Shown: positions 56,409 through 64,000 of the stretch, piece after piece
Layout: each line of letters begins with the position of its first letter
Position numbering within the stretch: position 1 is the stretch's first letter
From: Enterovibrio qingdaonensis
GTDB lineage: Bacteria > Pseudomonadota > Gammaproteobacteria > Enterobacterales > Vibrionaceae
Assembly (NCBI RefSeq): GCF_028683135.1
Contig: NZ_JAJUBB010000008.1
Location: 167,631-231,630, forward strand
Reading direction: 5' to 3'
DNA: 64,000 nucleotides
Program-made: the position numbers and the translations under genes
The notes under the pieces: model-generated
Seen by the model: only the letters and a program-made list of their open reading frames with translations
Told to the model about the DNA's origin: nothing
Databases searched by the model: none

Positions 56409-56633
56409 TTAGTAATGCGGAGGTGGTGTCTCTTCGCTCATGCTGGCGATGTTGGCTGGCTCCATGGCTTTCAGTTTTGTCACCAGAAACGCAATTTGCG
56501 TAGTCATCTTATCGATGTTCATTTGCTGTTGGGTGATCGCATCGTTCAGCTCTTCAATCGTATGCTCTTGAAAAGCTTGCTTGATTTCCAAATCATCAAT
56601 TTGTTTCTGCAGACGCAGTTCGTTGTCGGTCAT
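56409..56633 (-). CDS. slyX: SlyX family coiled-coil protein
   Basis: A 74-residue highly helical protein of the SlyX family of unknown function. DLEIKQAFQEHTIEELNDAI is the core sequence, and the C-terminus PPPHY is the family signature. It is downstream of a WD40 lipoprotein gene on the same strand, 13 bases apart. Confidence 0.94.
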   Translation of the reverse strand: MTDNELRLQKQIDDLEIKQAFQEHTIEELNDAITQQQMNIDKMTTQIAFLVTKLKAMEPANIASMSEETPPPHY

Positions 56634-56646
56634 GATGTTTTCTCAG

Positions 56647-57627
56647 TTAGTCTGCTATCCACGCTTGTGCGATACCGGCAGAAGTGCCGGAAATTACGCG
56701 TCCAGTTGGATCAATGGCGACATCATACACTACTGCGCTAGGTGGACGGGTATTTTGTTGCTCCTGAGCCAGCCAGCGTCCTAGGTTATCGCCCGTCGCT
56801 GTATCCCAAGATTCAACGCGTCTTCCTGGTGTGCCTGTCACGAGTGTTGAGCCGTCATCTGAAAAGCGAGCGGTGGAAAAGTTGGGATGGCGATGGAACA
56901 TCTGCAATTCACTTTTAGGCTCTCCTGTCGACAAGTCCCAGATGATCGCGGTGTCATCCCCGTCAGCGGAAAAGGCAAATTTACCTGAACGATGAAGCTC
57001 TACGCGGGTGATTCGGTGATCGTGAGGAAACTCATTAAGCACTTGACCGGTTTCTGTGCTCCAGAAGAACGCGTTGTGATCATTTCCGCCCGACATAGCA
57101 AACTTGCCATTAGGTGCCAAAGATACGCTATTTACTTTTTCTCGGTGCGCAAGGAACTCTAGTCGTCTCCCTGTGCCTAAGTCCACAAAGAGAGCTTTAC
57201 CATTTGATAGTGCAAGCAGCACTTTCTGACCATTGTTGCTGATATCGACATCGCGAATGATGCCATCGGAGATAGACCACAACCCTTCGGCCTGTCCCCA
57301 TGCCAAATCCCATACGGCGAAATTTTGCGATGTAGCGGTAATGGCGTATCGGTTGTTGTCTGAAATTTGACTGGCGATCACAGTATTCTTATCTGGGTCT
57401 TGATATCCAAACTCTGCCAATTGTTTGTTTTGCATAAGATCCCAGAGCACGATACCTTGTGCTGTAGAAGTCATAAGCGCAAATCGGCCGTCTCGGCTAA
57501 GACTAAAACTGGTTACGCCCGTCGGCTCCAACGTCCAACGTTGTGCCTCGTGTGTCGAGTGAAAGCATCCAGAAAGTGCTAACAGTGTCAGAATTAAGCA
57601 AATTGTGCCGACGAATTGTCGCATCAT
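56647..57627 (-). CDS. WD40-repeat lipoprotein
   Basis: A 326-residue protein with a signal peptide ending in the lipobox LSGC (Cys21). Several WD40-like repeats follow, each ending in an (I/V/F)xWDL-type pattern: GIVLWDLMQN, NFAVWDLAWG, AFFWSTETG, AIIWDLSTG and RRVESWDTATG. The repeats form a beta-propeller. Function unknown; a protein-interaction role at the membrane is likely. It is divergent from fkpA and followed by slyX, a linkage seen in vibrios. Confidence 0.85.
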   Translation of the reverse strand: MMRQFVGTICLILTLLALSGCFHSTHEAQRWTLEPTGVTSFSLSRDGRFALMTSTAQGIVLWDLMQNKQLAEFGYQDPDKNTVIASQISDNNRYAITATSQNFAVWDLAWGQAEGLWSISDGIIRDVDISNNGQKVLLALSNGKALFVDLGTGRRLEFLAHREKVNSVSLAPNGKFAMSGGNDHNAFFWSTETGQVLNEFPHDHRITRVELHRSGKFAFSADGDDTAIIWDLSTGEPKSELQMFHRHPNFSTARFSDDGSTLVTGTPGRRVESWDTATGDNLGRWLAQEQQNTRPPSAVVYDVAIDPTGRVISGTSAGIAQAWIAD

Positions 57628-57745
57628 GCTTGAGTTCCTTATCTTAGGCCCCTATAACGTCGAGTATATTGATCGTTTCGGGCTTTCGCATCGTTATCGC
57701 GTAAGCGAATTAGAGAAATGTGGTTTTATACCAACGGAGTAACGA

Positions 57746-58534
57746 ATGAAATCTGTTTTTAAAGTGTCACTGCTGGCAGCGACTGTTGCATTTGCAGTTG
57801 GTTGTCAGGAAGAAGCAAAAGAAGAAACAGTAAAAGTTGAAGCCCCTGTTGCCGTAGAGCAGACAGTCACTTTTGCAACTGAAGACGACAAAGCTGCTTA
57901 TGCGATTGGTGCCTCTTTGGCGCAATACCTAAAAGCAAACCTAGAGCAGCAAGAGCAAATTGGTTTGGCATTGGACGCTGATCTGGTTCTGCAAGGTGTA
58001 CAAGATGCATTTGCAGACAAGTCAAAACTGACTGATGAAGAAGCGCAAGTGACTCTGCAAGCACTGGACAAGCGAGTGGCAGAAATGGCACAAGCTCAAG
58101 CGTCTGAAAAAGCAGCCGCAGCTGTTCAAGCGGGTGAAGATTTCCGCGCTGACTTTGCAAAACAAGACGGTGTGAAAACCACGGATTCTGGCTTGATGTA
58201 TCAAGTGGAAAAAATGGGTGACGGTGAGAAGCCAGCTGCAGAAGACACAGTGGTTGTTCACTACAAAGGCACCCTGACCGACGGCACGCAGTTCGACAGC
58301 TCATACGATCGTAACCAGCCAGCAACCTTCCCACTAAACCGTGTGATCCCAGGTTGGACTGAAGGCGTTCAATTAATGCCTGTTGGTTCTAAGTTTAAGT
58401 TTGTTATCCCACCTGAGCTTGCGTACGGTTCACAAGATACGCCTGCTATCCCTGCAAACTCTACGTTGGTATTTGACGTTGAGTTGCTGGAAATCAAAGG
58501 TAAACCAGCGAAAGCAGACGCAAATAACGGCTAA
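57746..58534 (+). CDS. fkpA: FKBP-type peptidyl-prolyl isomerase FkpA
   Basis: FkpA is a periplasmic prolyl isomerase and chaperone. After an N-terminal helical dimerisation region rich in Ala, Glu and Gln (about residues 48-135), an FKBP domain (about 145-253) contains VVHYKGTLTDGTQFDSSYDR and VIPGWTEGVQLMPVGSKFKF. The signal sequence ends VAFAVGC (Cys20), a possible lipobox, unlike the soluble E. coli protein. The 262-residue length is normal. ACGGAG precedes the ATG; terminator at 58566. Confidence 0.95.
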   Translation: MKSVFKVSLLAATVAFAVGCQEEAKEETVKVEAPVAVEQTVTFATEDDKAAYAIGASLAQYLKANLEQQEQIGLALDADLVLQGVQDAFADKSKLTDEEAQVTLQALDKRVAEMAQAQASEKAAAAVQAGEDFRADFAKQDGVKTTDSGLMYQVEKMGDGEKPAAEDTVVVHYKGTLTDGTQFDSSYDRNQPATFPLNRVIPGWTEGVQLMPVGSKFKFVIPPELAYGSQDTPAIPANSTLVFDVELLEIKGKPAKADANNG

Positions 58535-58565
58535 TCTACATTCGAGATAGATAAGTCTGATGAAT

Positions 58566-58596
58566 AAAAAAGCCCCGACCTAGGTCGGGGTTTTTG
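58566..58596 (+). terminator. Terminator of fkpA
   Basis: CCCCGACC (58573-58580) and GGTCGGGG (58583-58590) form a GC-rich stem flanked by A and T runs. Confidence 0.92.
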
Positions 58597-58703
58597 CGTT
58601 TTCTTGAACTAACTCTGTTAAACTTATCGCCAGATTTTAAAATTTGCAGCATTCGTTTATCGTCTGCTGAAGATAAAAAGCCAAGCAAAGGAAGAGTAAG
58701 CCT

Positions 58704-59426
58704 GTGGTATCGACAGACAGCTTTGGTGCGGATGTGATCGTCGAGAGTGATTTAATCGAAAGCAATCCGTTCACAGAACAAGACCGCGTAATCCTTAAAT
58801 CCTATGAGGCAGTGGTTGATGGTTTGGCAGCGTTGATTGGCCAACACTGTGAAATCGTCTTGCACTCTCTGGAAGATCTGAATCGTTCGGCAATAAAAAT
58901 TGCCAATGGCGAAAATACTGGACGCCAAGTCGGCTCACCCATCACGGATCTAGCATTGCGTATGCTACGAGACATCGAAGGGTCAGAGCGTAATTTCTCT
59001 CGTGCTTATTTTACGCGAGCGAAAGGTAACACCTTGATGAAATCCATTACGGTGGCGATTCGTAATAGCGATACACGTATCGTTGGCCTGCTATGTATCA
59101 ATATCAACCTTGATGCGCCATTTTCTCAGGTACTACAGGCCTTTATGCCAACTGATGAGGCGCGCCAAGCTGCGTCTTCGGTCAACTTCGCAAGCGATGT
59201 CGACGAGCTTGTGGATCAAACGGTTGAGCGCACCATCGAAGAAATTAACGCCGATAAATCGGTATCGAACAATACCAAAAACCGTCAAATCGTGATGGAA
59301 CTGTTCGATAAGGGCATCTTCGATATCAAAGATGCTATCAACCGTGTTGCCGATCGCCTAAATATCTCTAAACACACCGTTTATCTTTACATTCGTCAAC
59401 GTAAAGGCGAGGACGGCGAGAAATGA
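58704..59426 (+). CDS. yheO: YheO-type PAS/helix-turn-helix regulator
   Basis: A 240-residue DNA-binding protein with an N-terminal PAS-like sensor domain ([24 protein letters not shown] to [12 protein letters not shown]) and a C-terminal helix-turn-helix ([20 protein letters not shown]) of the YheO/DauR family. In E. coli yheO likewise stands before tusDCB. The start is GTG with AGGAAGAG upstream. The stop overlaps the tusD start by 4 bases, so it is in the tus operon. Its ligand and target are unknown. Confidence 0.9.
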   Translation: MVSTDSFGADVIVESDLIESNPFTEQDRVILKSYEAVVDGLAALIGQHCEIVLHSLEDLNRSAIKIANGENTGRQVGSPITDLALRMLRDIEGSERNFSRAYFTRAKGNTLMKSITVAIRNSDTRIVGLLCININLDAPFSQVLQAFMPTDEARQAASSVNFASDVDELVDQTVERTIEEINADKSVSNNTKNRQIVMELFDKGIFDIKDAINRVADRLNISKHTVYLYIRQRKGEDGEK

Positions 59427-59815
59427 GCCTGACTTATGTGTTGGTGGTGAATGGTCCCGTATATGGTCGCCAGTCATCACTTACCGCGTATCGTTTTGCT
59501 AATGCAGTGATAGAAAAAGGACACACGTTAACACGTGTGTTTTTCTATCAAGATGGCGTGTCAAATGCGTCGTCGCTAACGGTGCCAGCCAATGATGAGT
59601 TTGATTTGGTGGCTGCGTGGCAGGCATTAGGCAAAGAAAATGGTGTTGAGCTCGAAACGTGTGTTGCAGCAGCACTTCGCCGTGGTCAAGTCAGCGAAGA
59701 CGAAGCCAAACAGCATGCGTTACCCTCATCTAACATGGCCGCGGGTTTTACCCAAGCAGGGTTAGGGTCTCTCTCTGAAGCACTTCTTACCGCTGACCGC
59801 GTTATACAGTTTTAG
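59423..59815 (+). CDS. tusD: Sulfur relay protein TusD
   Basis: TusD is one subunit of the TusBCD hexamer, which passes persulfide sulfur from TusA to TusE for 2-thiolation of the wobble uridine of tRNAs for Glu, Gln and Lys. DsrE fold; the conserved sulfur-accepting cysteine is in [15 protein letters not shown]. The 130-residue length is normal. Confidence 0.95.
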   Translation: MSLTYVLVVNGPVYGRQSSLTAYRFANAVIEKGHTLTRVFFYQDGVSNASSLTVPANDEFDLVAAWQALGKENGVELETCVAAALRRGQVSEDEAKQHALPSSNMAAGFTQAGLGSLSEALLTADRVIQF

Positions 59816-59822
59816 GTGATTC

Positions 59823-60179
59823 ATGGAAAAACTGGGATTTGTCTTCTCTTCCGCACCGCATGGTTCAGCCAGTGGTCGAGAGGGACTTGATGCCGTCTTG
59901 GCGACGTCAAACTACAGCGAAAATTTAGTACTGATGTTTTTGGGTGATGGCGTAATGCAGCTGGTTGCAAATCAGTCACCCGATGCCATTTTATGCCGTG
60001 ACTACATATCGACGTTTAAAATGTTGTCGCTGTGTGATGTTGAGGAAATCTATGTGTGTAAAGATTCCTTGACTGAGCGGGGGCTCGGCGAGGTGCCTTT
60101 GATTATCGATGCACAAAAGCTGTCGGCTGAAGAAATCAGAGGGCATTTGCTTGGCTGCACCAAAGTGCTTAATTTTTAA
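59823..60179 (+). CDS. tusC: Sulfur relay protein TusC
   Basis: Second DsrE-fold subunit of TusBCD, 118 residues. FVFSSAPHGSASGREGLDAVLATSNYS-type opening (seen as FVFSSAPHGSASGREGLD) and the VFLGDGV-like FLGDGVMQLV motif identify it. It lies 7 bases after tusD. Confidence 0.94.
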   Translation: MEKLGFVFSSAPHGSASGREGLDAVLATSNYSENLVLMFLGDGVMQLVANQSPDAILCRDYISTFKMLSLCDVEEIYVCKDSLTERGLGEVPLIIDAQKLSAEEIRGHLLGCTKVLNF

Positions 60180-60188
60180 GGGAAGAAA

Positions 60189-60479
60189 ATGCTTCACACC
60201 ATCAATTCCTCTCCCTTTTCTACTTCATCGCTAAGCAATTGTCTGCGTTATGCCGAGCCTAATTGCGCGATCTTGCTGATCGAAGATGCCGTAATTGCGG
60301 CAATCAGTGGGGGAGAGTGGCAACAAAAGCTGGCTGCGTCAGGTCATCGAATTTACATATTAAAAGACGATGTTATTGCACGTGGCATTCTGGATAAAGT
60401 TGCGTTGACGTTTGAACTCATTGAAATGAAAGACTTTGTTGGGCTTACTGAACAGCATGTCACGCAAATGAAATGGTGA
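60189..60479 (+). CDS. tusB: Sulfur relay protein TusB
   Basis: Third and smallest TusBCD subunit, 96 residues, MLHTINSSPF at the start and LLIEDAVIAAI as the DsrE core; the YVLKDD-like YILKDDVIARG and C-terminal TEQHVTQMKW are typical. It ends the yheO-tusDCB operon, 9 bases after tusC. Confidence 0.93.
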   Translation: MLHTINSSPFSTSSLSNCLRYAEPNCAILLIEDAVIAAISGGEWQQKLAASGHRIYILKDDVIARGILDKVALTFELIEMKDFVGLTEQHVTQMKW

Positions 60480-60560
60480 TTTGCGTATCGATAAGCTAGC
60501 GTAAAAGCTTGGGATTACAGTGTTTATAAAGTGATCTAAGTAAAGATCGTTGTATAAATC

Positions 60561-61035
<475 letters not shown>

Positions 61036-61112
61036 TGGAATCCGTTAAGTAAGGCCAAACACTAATTAATTTGTAATTTTGAAAAAACTGAAAAGTTTTG
61101 GATAAAACCTGA

Positions 61113-61604
<492 letters not shown>

Positions 61605-61676
61605 TACCTTTTTAGGCGCGGCAATTGCCGCGCCTAAACCACATTCTAAGGTTGACCTTAGTAAGAGGATACTACT

Positions 61677-63773
61677 GTGGCTCGTAAGACCCCTATTGAG
61701 CGCTACCGTAACATCGGTATTTGTGCGCACGTAGACGCAGGTAAAACTACAACAACAGAGCGTATCCTGTTTTATACCGGTCTTTCTCATAAAATTGGTG
61801 AAGTGCACGATGGTGCCGCAACCATGGACTGGATGGAGCAGGAGCAGGAGCGTGGTATCACAATCACCTCAGCTGCAACTACAACTTTCTGGCGTGGTAT
61901 GGATGCGCAATTCGCAGAGCATCGTATCAACATCATCGATACCCCAGGACACGTTGACTTTACCATTGAAGTAGAGCGTTCTTTGCGCGTACTGGATGGT
62001 GCTGTAGTTGTATTCTGTGGCTCTTCCGGCGTAGAACCTCAGTCTGAGACCGTTTGGCGTCAAGCAGACAAATATCAAGTTCCTCGTATGGTTTTCGTCA
62101 ATAAGATGGACCGTGCAGGCGCAGATTTTCTGCGCGTAGTTGAACAAATTAAAGTTCGACTGGGCGCAACCCCAGTGCCAATTCATCTGAATATTGGTGC
62201 TGAAGACGAGTTTTCCGGTGTTATCGACCTTATCAAAATGAAGGCGATTAACTGGAGCGAAGCTGACCAGGGTATGAGCTTCACATACGAAGACATCCCG
62301 GCAGATATGCAAGACTTGGCAGACGAGTGGCACCAGAATCTGGTAGAAGCCGCAGCAGAAGCCAATGAAGAGCTGATGGACAAGTACCTCGAAGAAGGCG
62401 AATTGTCTGAAGCCGAGATCAAGCATGGTCTGCGTGAACGTACACTTAACAACGAAATCGTACTGGCTACCTGTGGTTCTGCATTCAAGAACAAAGGCGT
62501 TCAAGCAGTATTGGATGCGGTTGTTGAGTTCCTTCCTTCACCGGTTGACGTGAAAGCGATCAAAGGTGAAGACGAAGATGGCAACGAGATCGAGCGTCAC
62601 GCTGACGACAACGAACCGTTTGCAGCACTAGCATTTAAAATTGCTACCGACCCATTCGTGGGTACGTTGACCTTCCTGCGTGTTTACTCAGGTGTGGTTA
62701 ACTCAGGCGACACAGTTTATAACTCAGTCAAAGAGAAACGTGAGCGTTTTGGCCGTATCGTTCAAATGCACTCAAACAAGCGTGAAGAAATCAAAGAAAT
62801 TCGCGCGGGTGACATTGCAGCGGCTATCGGTCTGAAAGATGTAACAACCGGTGATACCCTTTGTGCGCAAGACTCTAAAGTAGTGCTTGAGCGCATGGAT
62901 TTCCCAGAGCCTGTTATTCAGATCGCTGTTGAGCCACGTTCAAAAGCTGACCAAGAAAAAATGGGTATTGCGCTAGGTAAGCTAGCAGCAGAAGACCCGT
63001 CGTTCCGCGTTGAAACCGATGATGAATCAGGGCAAACCCTGATCTCAGGTATGGGTGAGCTGCACCTGGATATCATCGTAGACCGCATGCGTCGCGAGTT
63101 CAGCGTAGAATGTAACGTAGGTAAGCCACAGGTGGCATACCGTGAAACCATCCGTGGTAAAGCTGAAGTCGAAGGTAAATTCGTCAAGCAGTCCGGTGGA
63201 CGCGGTCAGTACGGCCACGTATGGCTGAAACTGGAGCCATCTGAGCCTGGCGAAGGCTTTGTCTTCGTTGATGAAGTCGTTGGTGGTAGCGTACCGAAAG
63301 AATACATCGGTGCTGTTGGTAAGGGTGTTGAAGAACAGATGAGTAGTGGCGTTCTCGCTGGCTACCCAGTGCTTGACGTAAAAGCAACTCTGTTCGATGG
63401 TTCTTACCACGATGTTGACTCCAACGAAATGGCGTTTAAGATCGCTGCATCGATGGCATTCAAGAAAGGGGCGCTTGAAGCGCAACCTGTCATTCTTGAA
63501 CCAATGATGAAAGTGGAAATCACCACTCCAGAAGACTGGATGGGTGATGTAGTGGGTGACTTGAACCGTCGTCGTGGTCTGATTTCGGGTATGGACGAAG
63601 GTCCAGCTGGTTTGAAGATCATTCGCGCACAAGTACCACTGGCTGAGATGTTTGGTTACGCAACTGACTTGCGTTCAGCGACTCAGGGCCGCGCATCTTA
63701 CTCTATGGAATTCAGCGAATACGCTGACGTTCCAAAGAATGTTGCTGAATCAATCATCGCACAACGTTGTTGA
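61677..63773 (+). CDS. fusA: Elongation factor G
   Basis: EF-G is the translocation GTPase. The P-loop [15 protein letters not shown], switch DTPGHVDF and NKMD motifs are present; the C-terminal domains IV and V are complete, ending IIAQRC. The 698-residue length is normal. The start is GTG with AGAGGA about 8 bases upstream. An unpaired duplicate EF-G (fusB/fusA2) is not in the window. Confidence 0.98.
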   Translation: MARKTPIERYRNIGICAHVDAGKTTTTERILFYTGLSHKIGEVHDGAATMDWMEQEQERGITITSAATTTFWRGMDAQFAEHRINIIDTPGHVDFTIEVERSLRVLDGAVVVFCGSSGVEPQSETVWRQADKYQVPRMVFVNKMDRAGADFLRVVEQIKVRLGATPVPIHLNIGAEDEFSGVIDLIKMKAINWSEADQGMSFTYEDIPADMQDLADEWHQNLVEAAAEANEELMDKYLEEGELSEAEIKHGLRERTLNNEIVLATCGSAFKNKGVQAVLDAVVEFLPSPVDVKAIKGEDEDGNEIERHADDNEPFAALAFKIATDPFVGTLTFLRVYSGVVNSGDTVYNSVKEKRERFGRIVQMHSNKREEIKEIRAGDIAAAIGLKDVTTGDTLCAQDSKVVLERMDFPEPVIQIAVEPRSKADQEKMGIALGKLAAEDPSFRVETDDESGQTLISGMGELHLDIIVDRMRREFSVECNVGKPQVAYRETIRGKAEVEGKFVKQSGGRGQYGHVWLKLEPSEPGEGFVFVDEVVGGSVPKEYIGAVGKGVEEQMSSGVLAGYPVLDVKATLFDGSYHDVDSNEMAFKIAASMAFKKGALEAQPVILEPMMKVEITTPEDWMGDVVGDLNRRRGLISGMDEGPAGLKIIRAQVPLAEMFGYATDLRSATQGRASYSMEFSEYADVPKNVAESIIAQRC

Positions 63774-63855
63774 TTAGTAGCTTTAATGCTGGCATTGTTC
63801 GCCCGCATTGATAAAAACTTCTGATCGCACTCACGACGGTGAGTGTGACTCATAA

Positions 63856-64000
<145 letters not shown>

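Noticed and set aside
61869..62504. Antisense frame of about 211 codons opposite fusA
   Set aside because: Opposite a highly conserved, highly expressed gene; no promoter, ribosome-binding site or recognisable domain.

Overview
The window is a stretch of ordinary chromosome from a gamma-proteobacterium of the family Vibrionaceae. The grounds are an aphA quorum-sensing regulator beside ppc, an argininosuccinate lyase fused to an N-acetyltransferase domain (ArgH(A)), a peroxiredoxin-glutaredoxin fusion divergent from oxyR, an Xds-type extracellular nuclease after trpS, and overall gene order resembling Vibrio. The genus cannot be fixed from the sequence alone; a Grimontia, Enterovibrio or Photobacterium relative is as plausible as Vibrio. 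Gene density is high. No rRNA, tRNA, insertion sequence, prophage or CRISPR array was seen.

Layout. 1-1.7 kb: end of metL and MetJ-controlled metF. 1.7-10.8 kb: aphA, ppc, then argC-argB-argG-argH(A) behind tandem ARG boxes and a previously unnoted short leader ORF ending in five arginine codons. 10.8-14.5 kb: a small DUF3624 membrane protein and a redox island (a dihydrolipoamide-dehydrogenase-like flavoprotein with a cysteine-rich tail, the peroxiredoxin-glutaredoxin, oxyR). 14.6-28.9 kb: mrcA divergent from pilMNOPQ, then aroK-aroB-damX-dam and rpe-gph-trpS. 29.1-36.4 kb: the extracellular nuclease and a two-gene signalling pair in which both output enzymes look catalytically dead. 36.5-42 kb: pabA and the arginine succinyltransferase genes astC/argD-astA-astD with a DUF1338 gene. 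42-54.6 kb: crp and a divergent OsmC protein, prkB, yheU, a DUF3187 protein, yheT, a MocR regulator divergent from a LysE exporter, yheS, kefG-kefB-yheV. 54.7-64 kb: slyD, iaaA, slyX, a WD40 lipoprotein, fkpA, a YheO-type regulator, tusDCB and the str operon rpsL-rpsG-fusA-tuf (tuf cut by the window end).

How the genes work together. Arginine is made by argCBGH(A) and degraded by the ast genes, both in the same window; the synthetic operon appears to sense arginine through ArgR and perhaps also by ribosome stalling on the leader ORF. aphA carries a good HapR/LuxR-type site upstream of its predicted promoter, so the quorum-sensing switch seems to be wired as in Vibrio. The OxyR island may form a peroxide-detoxifying unit with its own flavoprotein reductase. 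pilMNOPQ is the inner-membrane-to-secretin core of type IV pili. The tus/str region links tRNA wobble-uridine thiolation to ribosome and elongation-factor synthesis.

The most interesting items are the polyarginine leader upstream of argC, the degenerate kinase/HD-GYP pair at 32.1-36.4 kb, the C-terminal cysteine motif of the redox-island flavoprotein, and the apparent absence of argE at its usual place next to argC.
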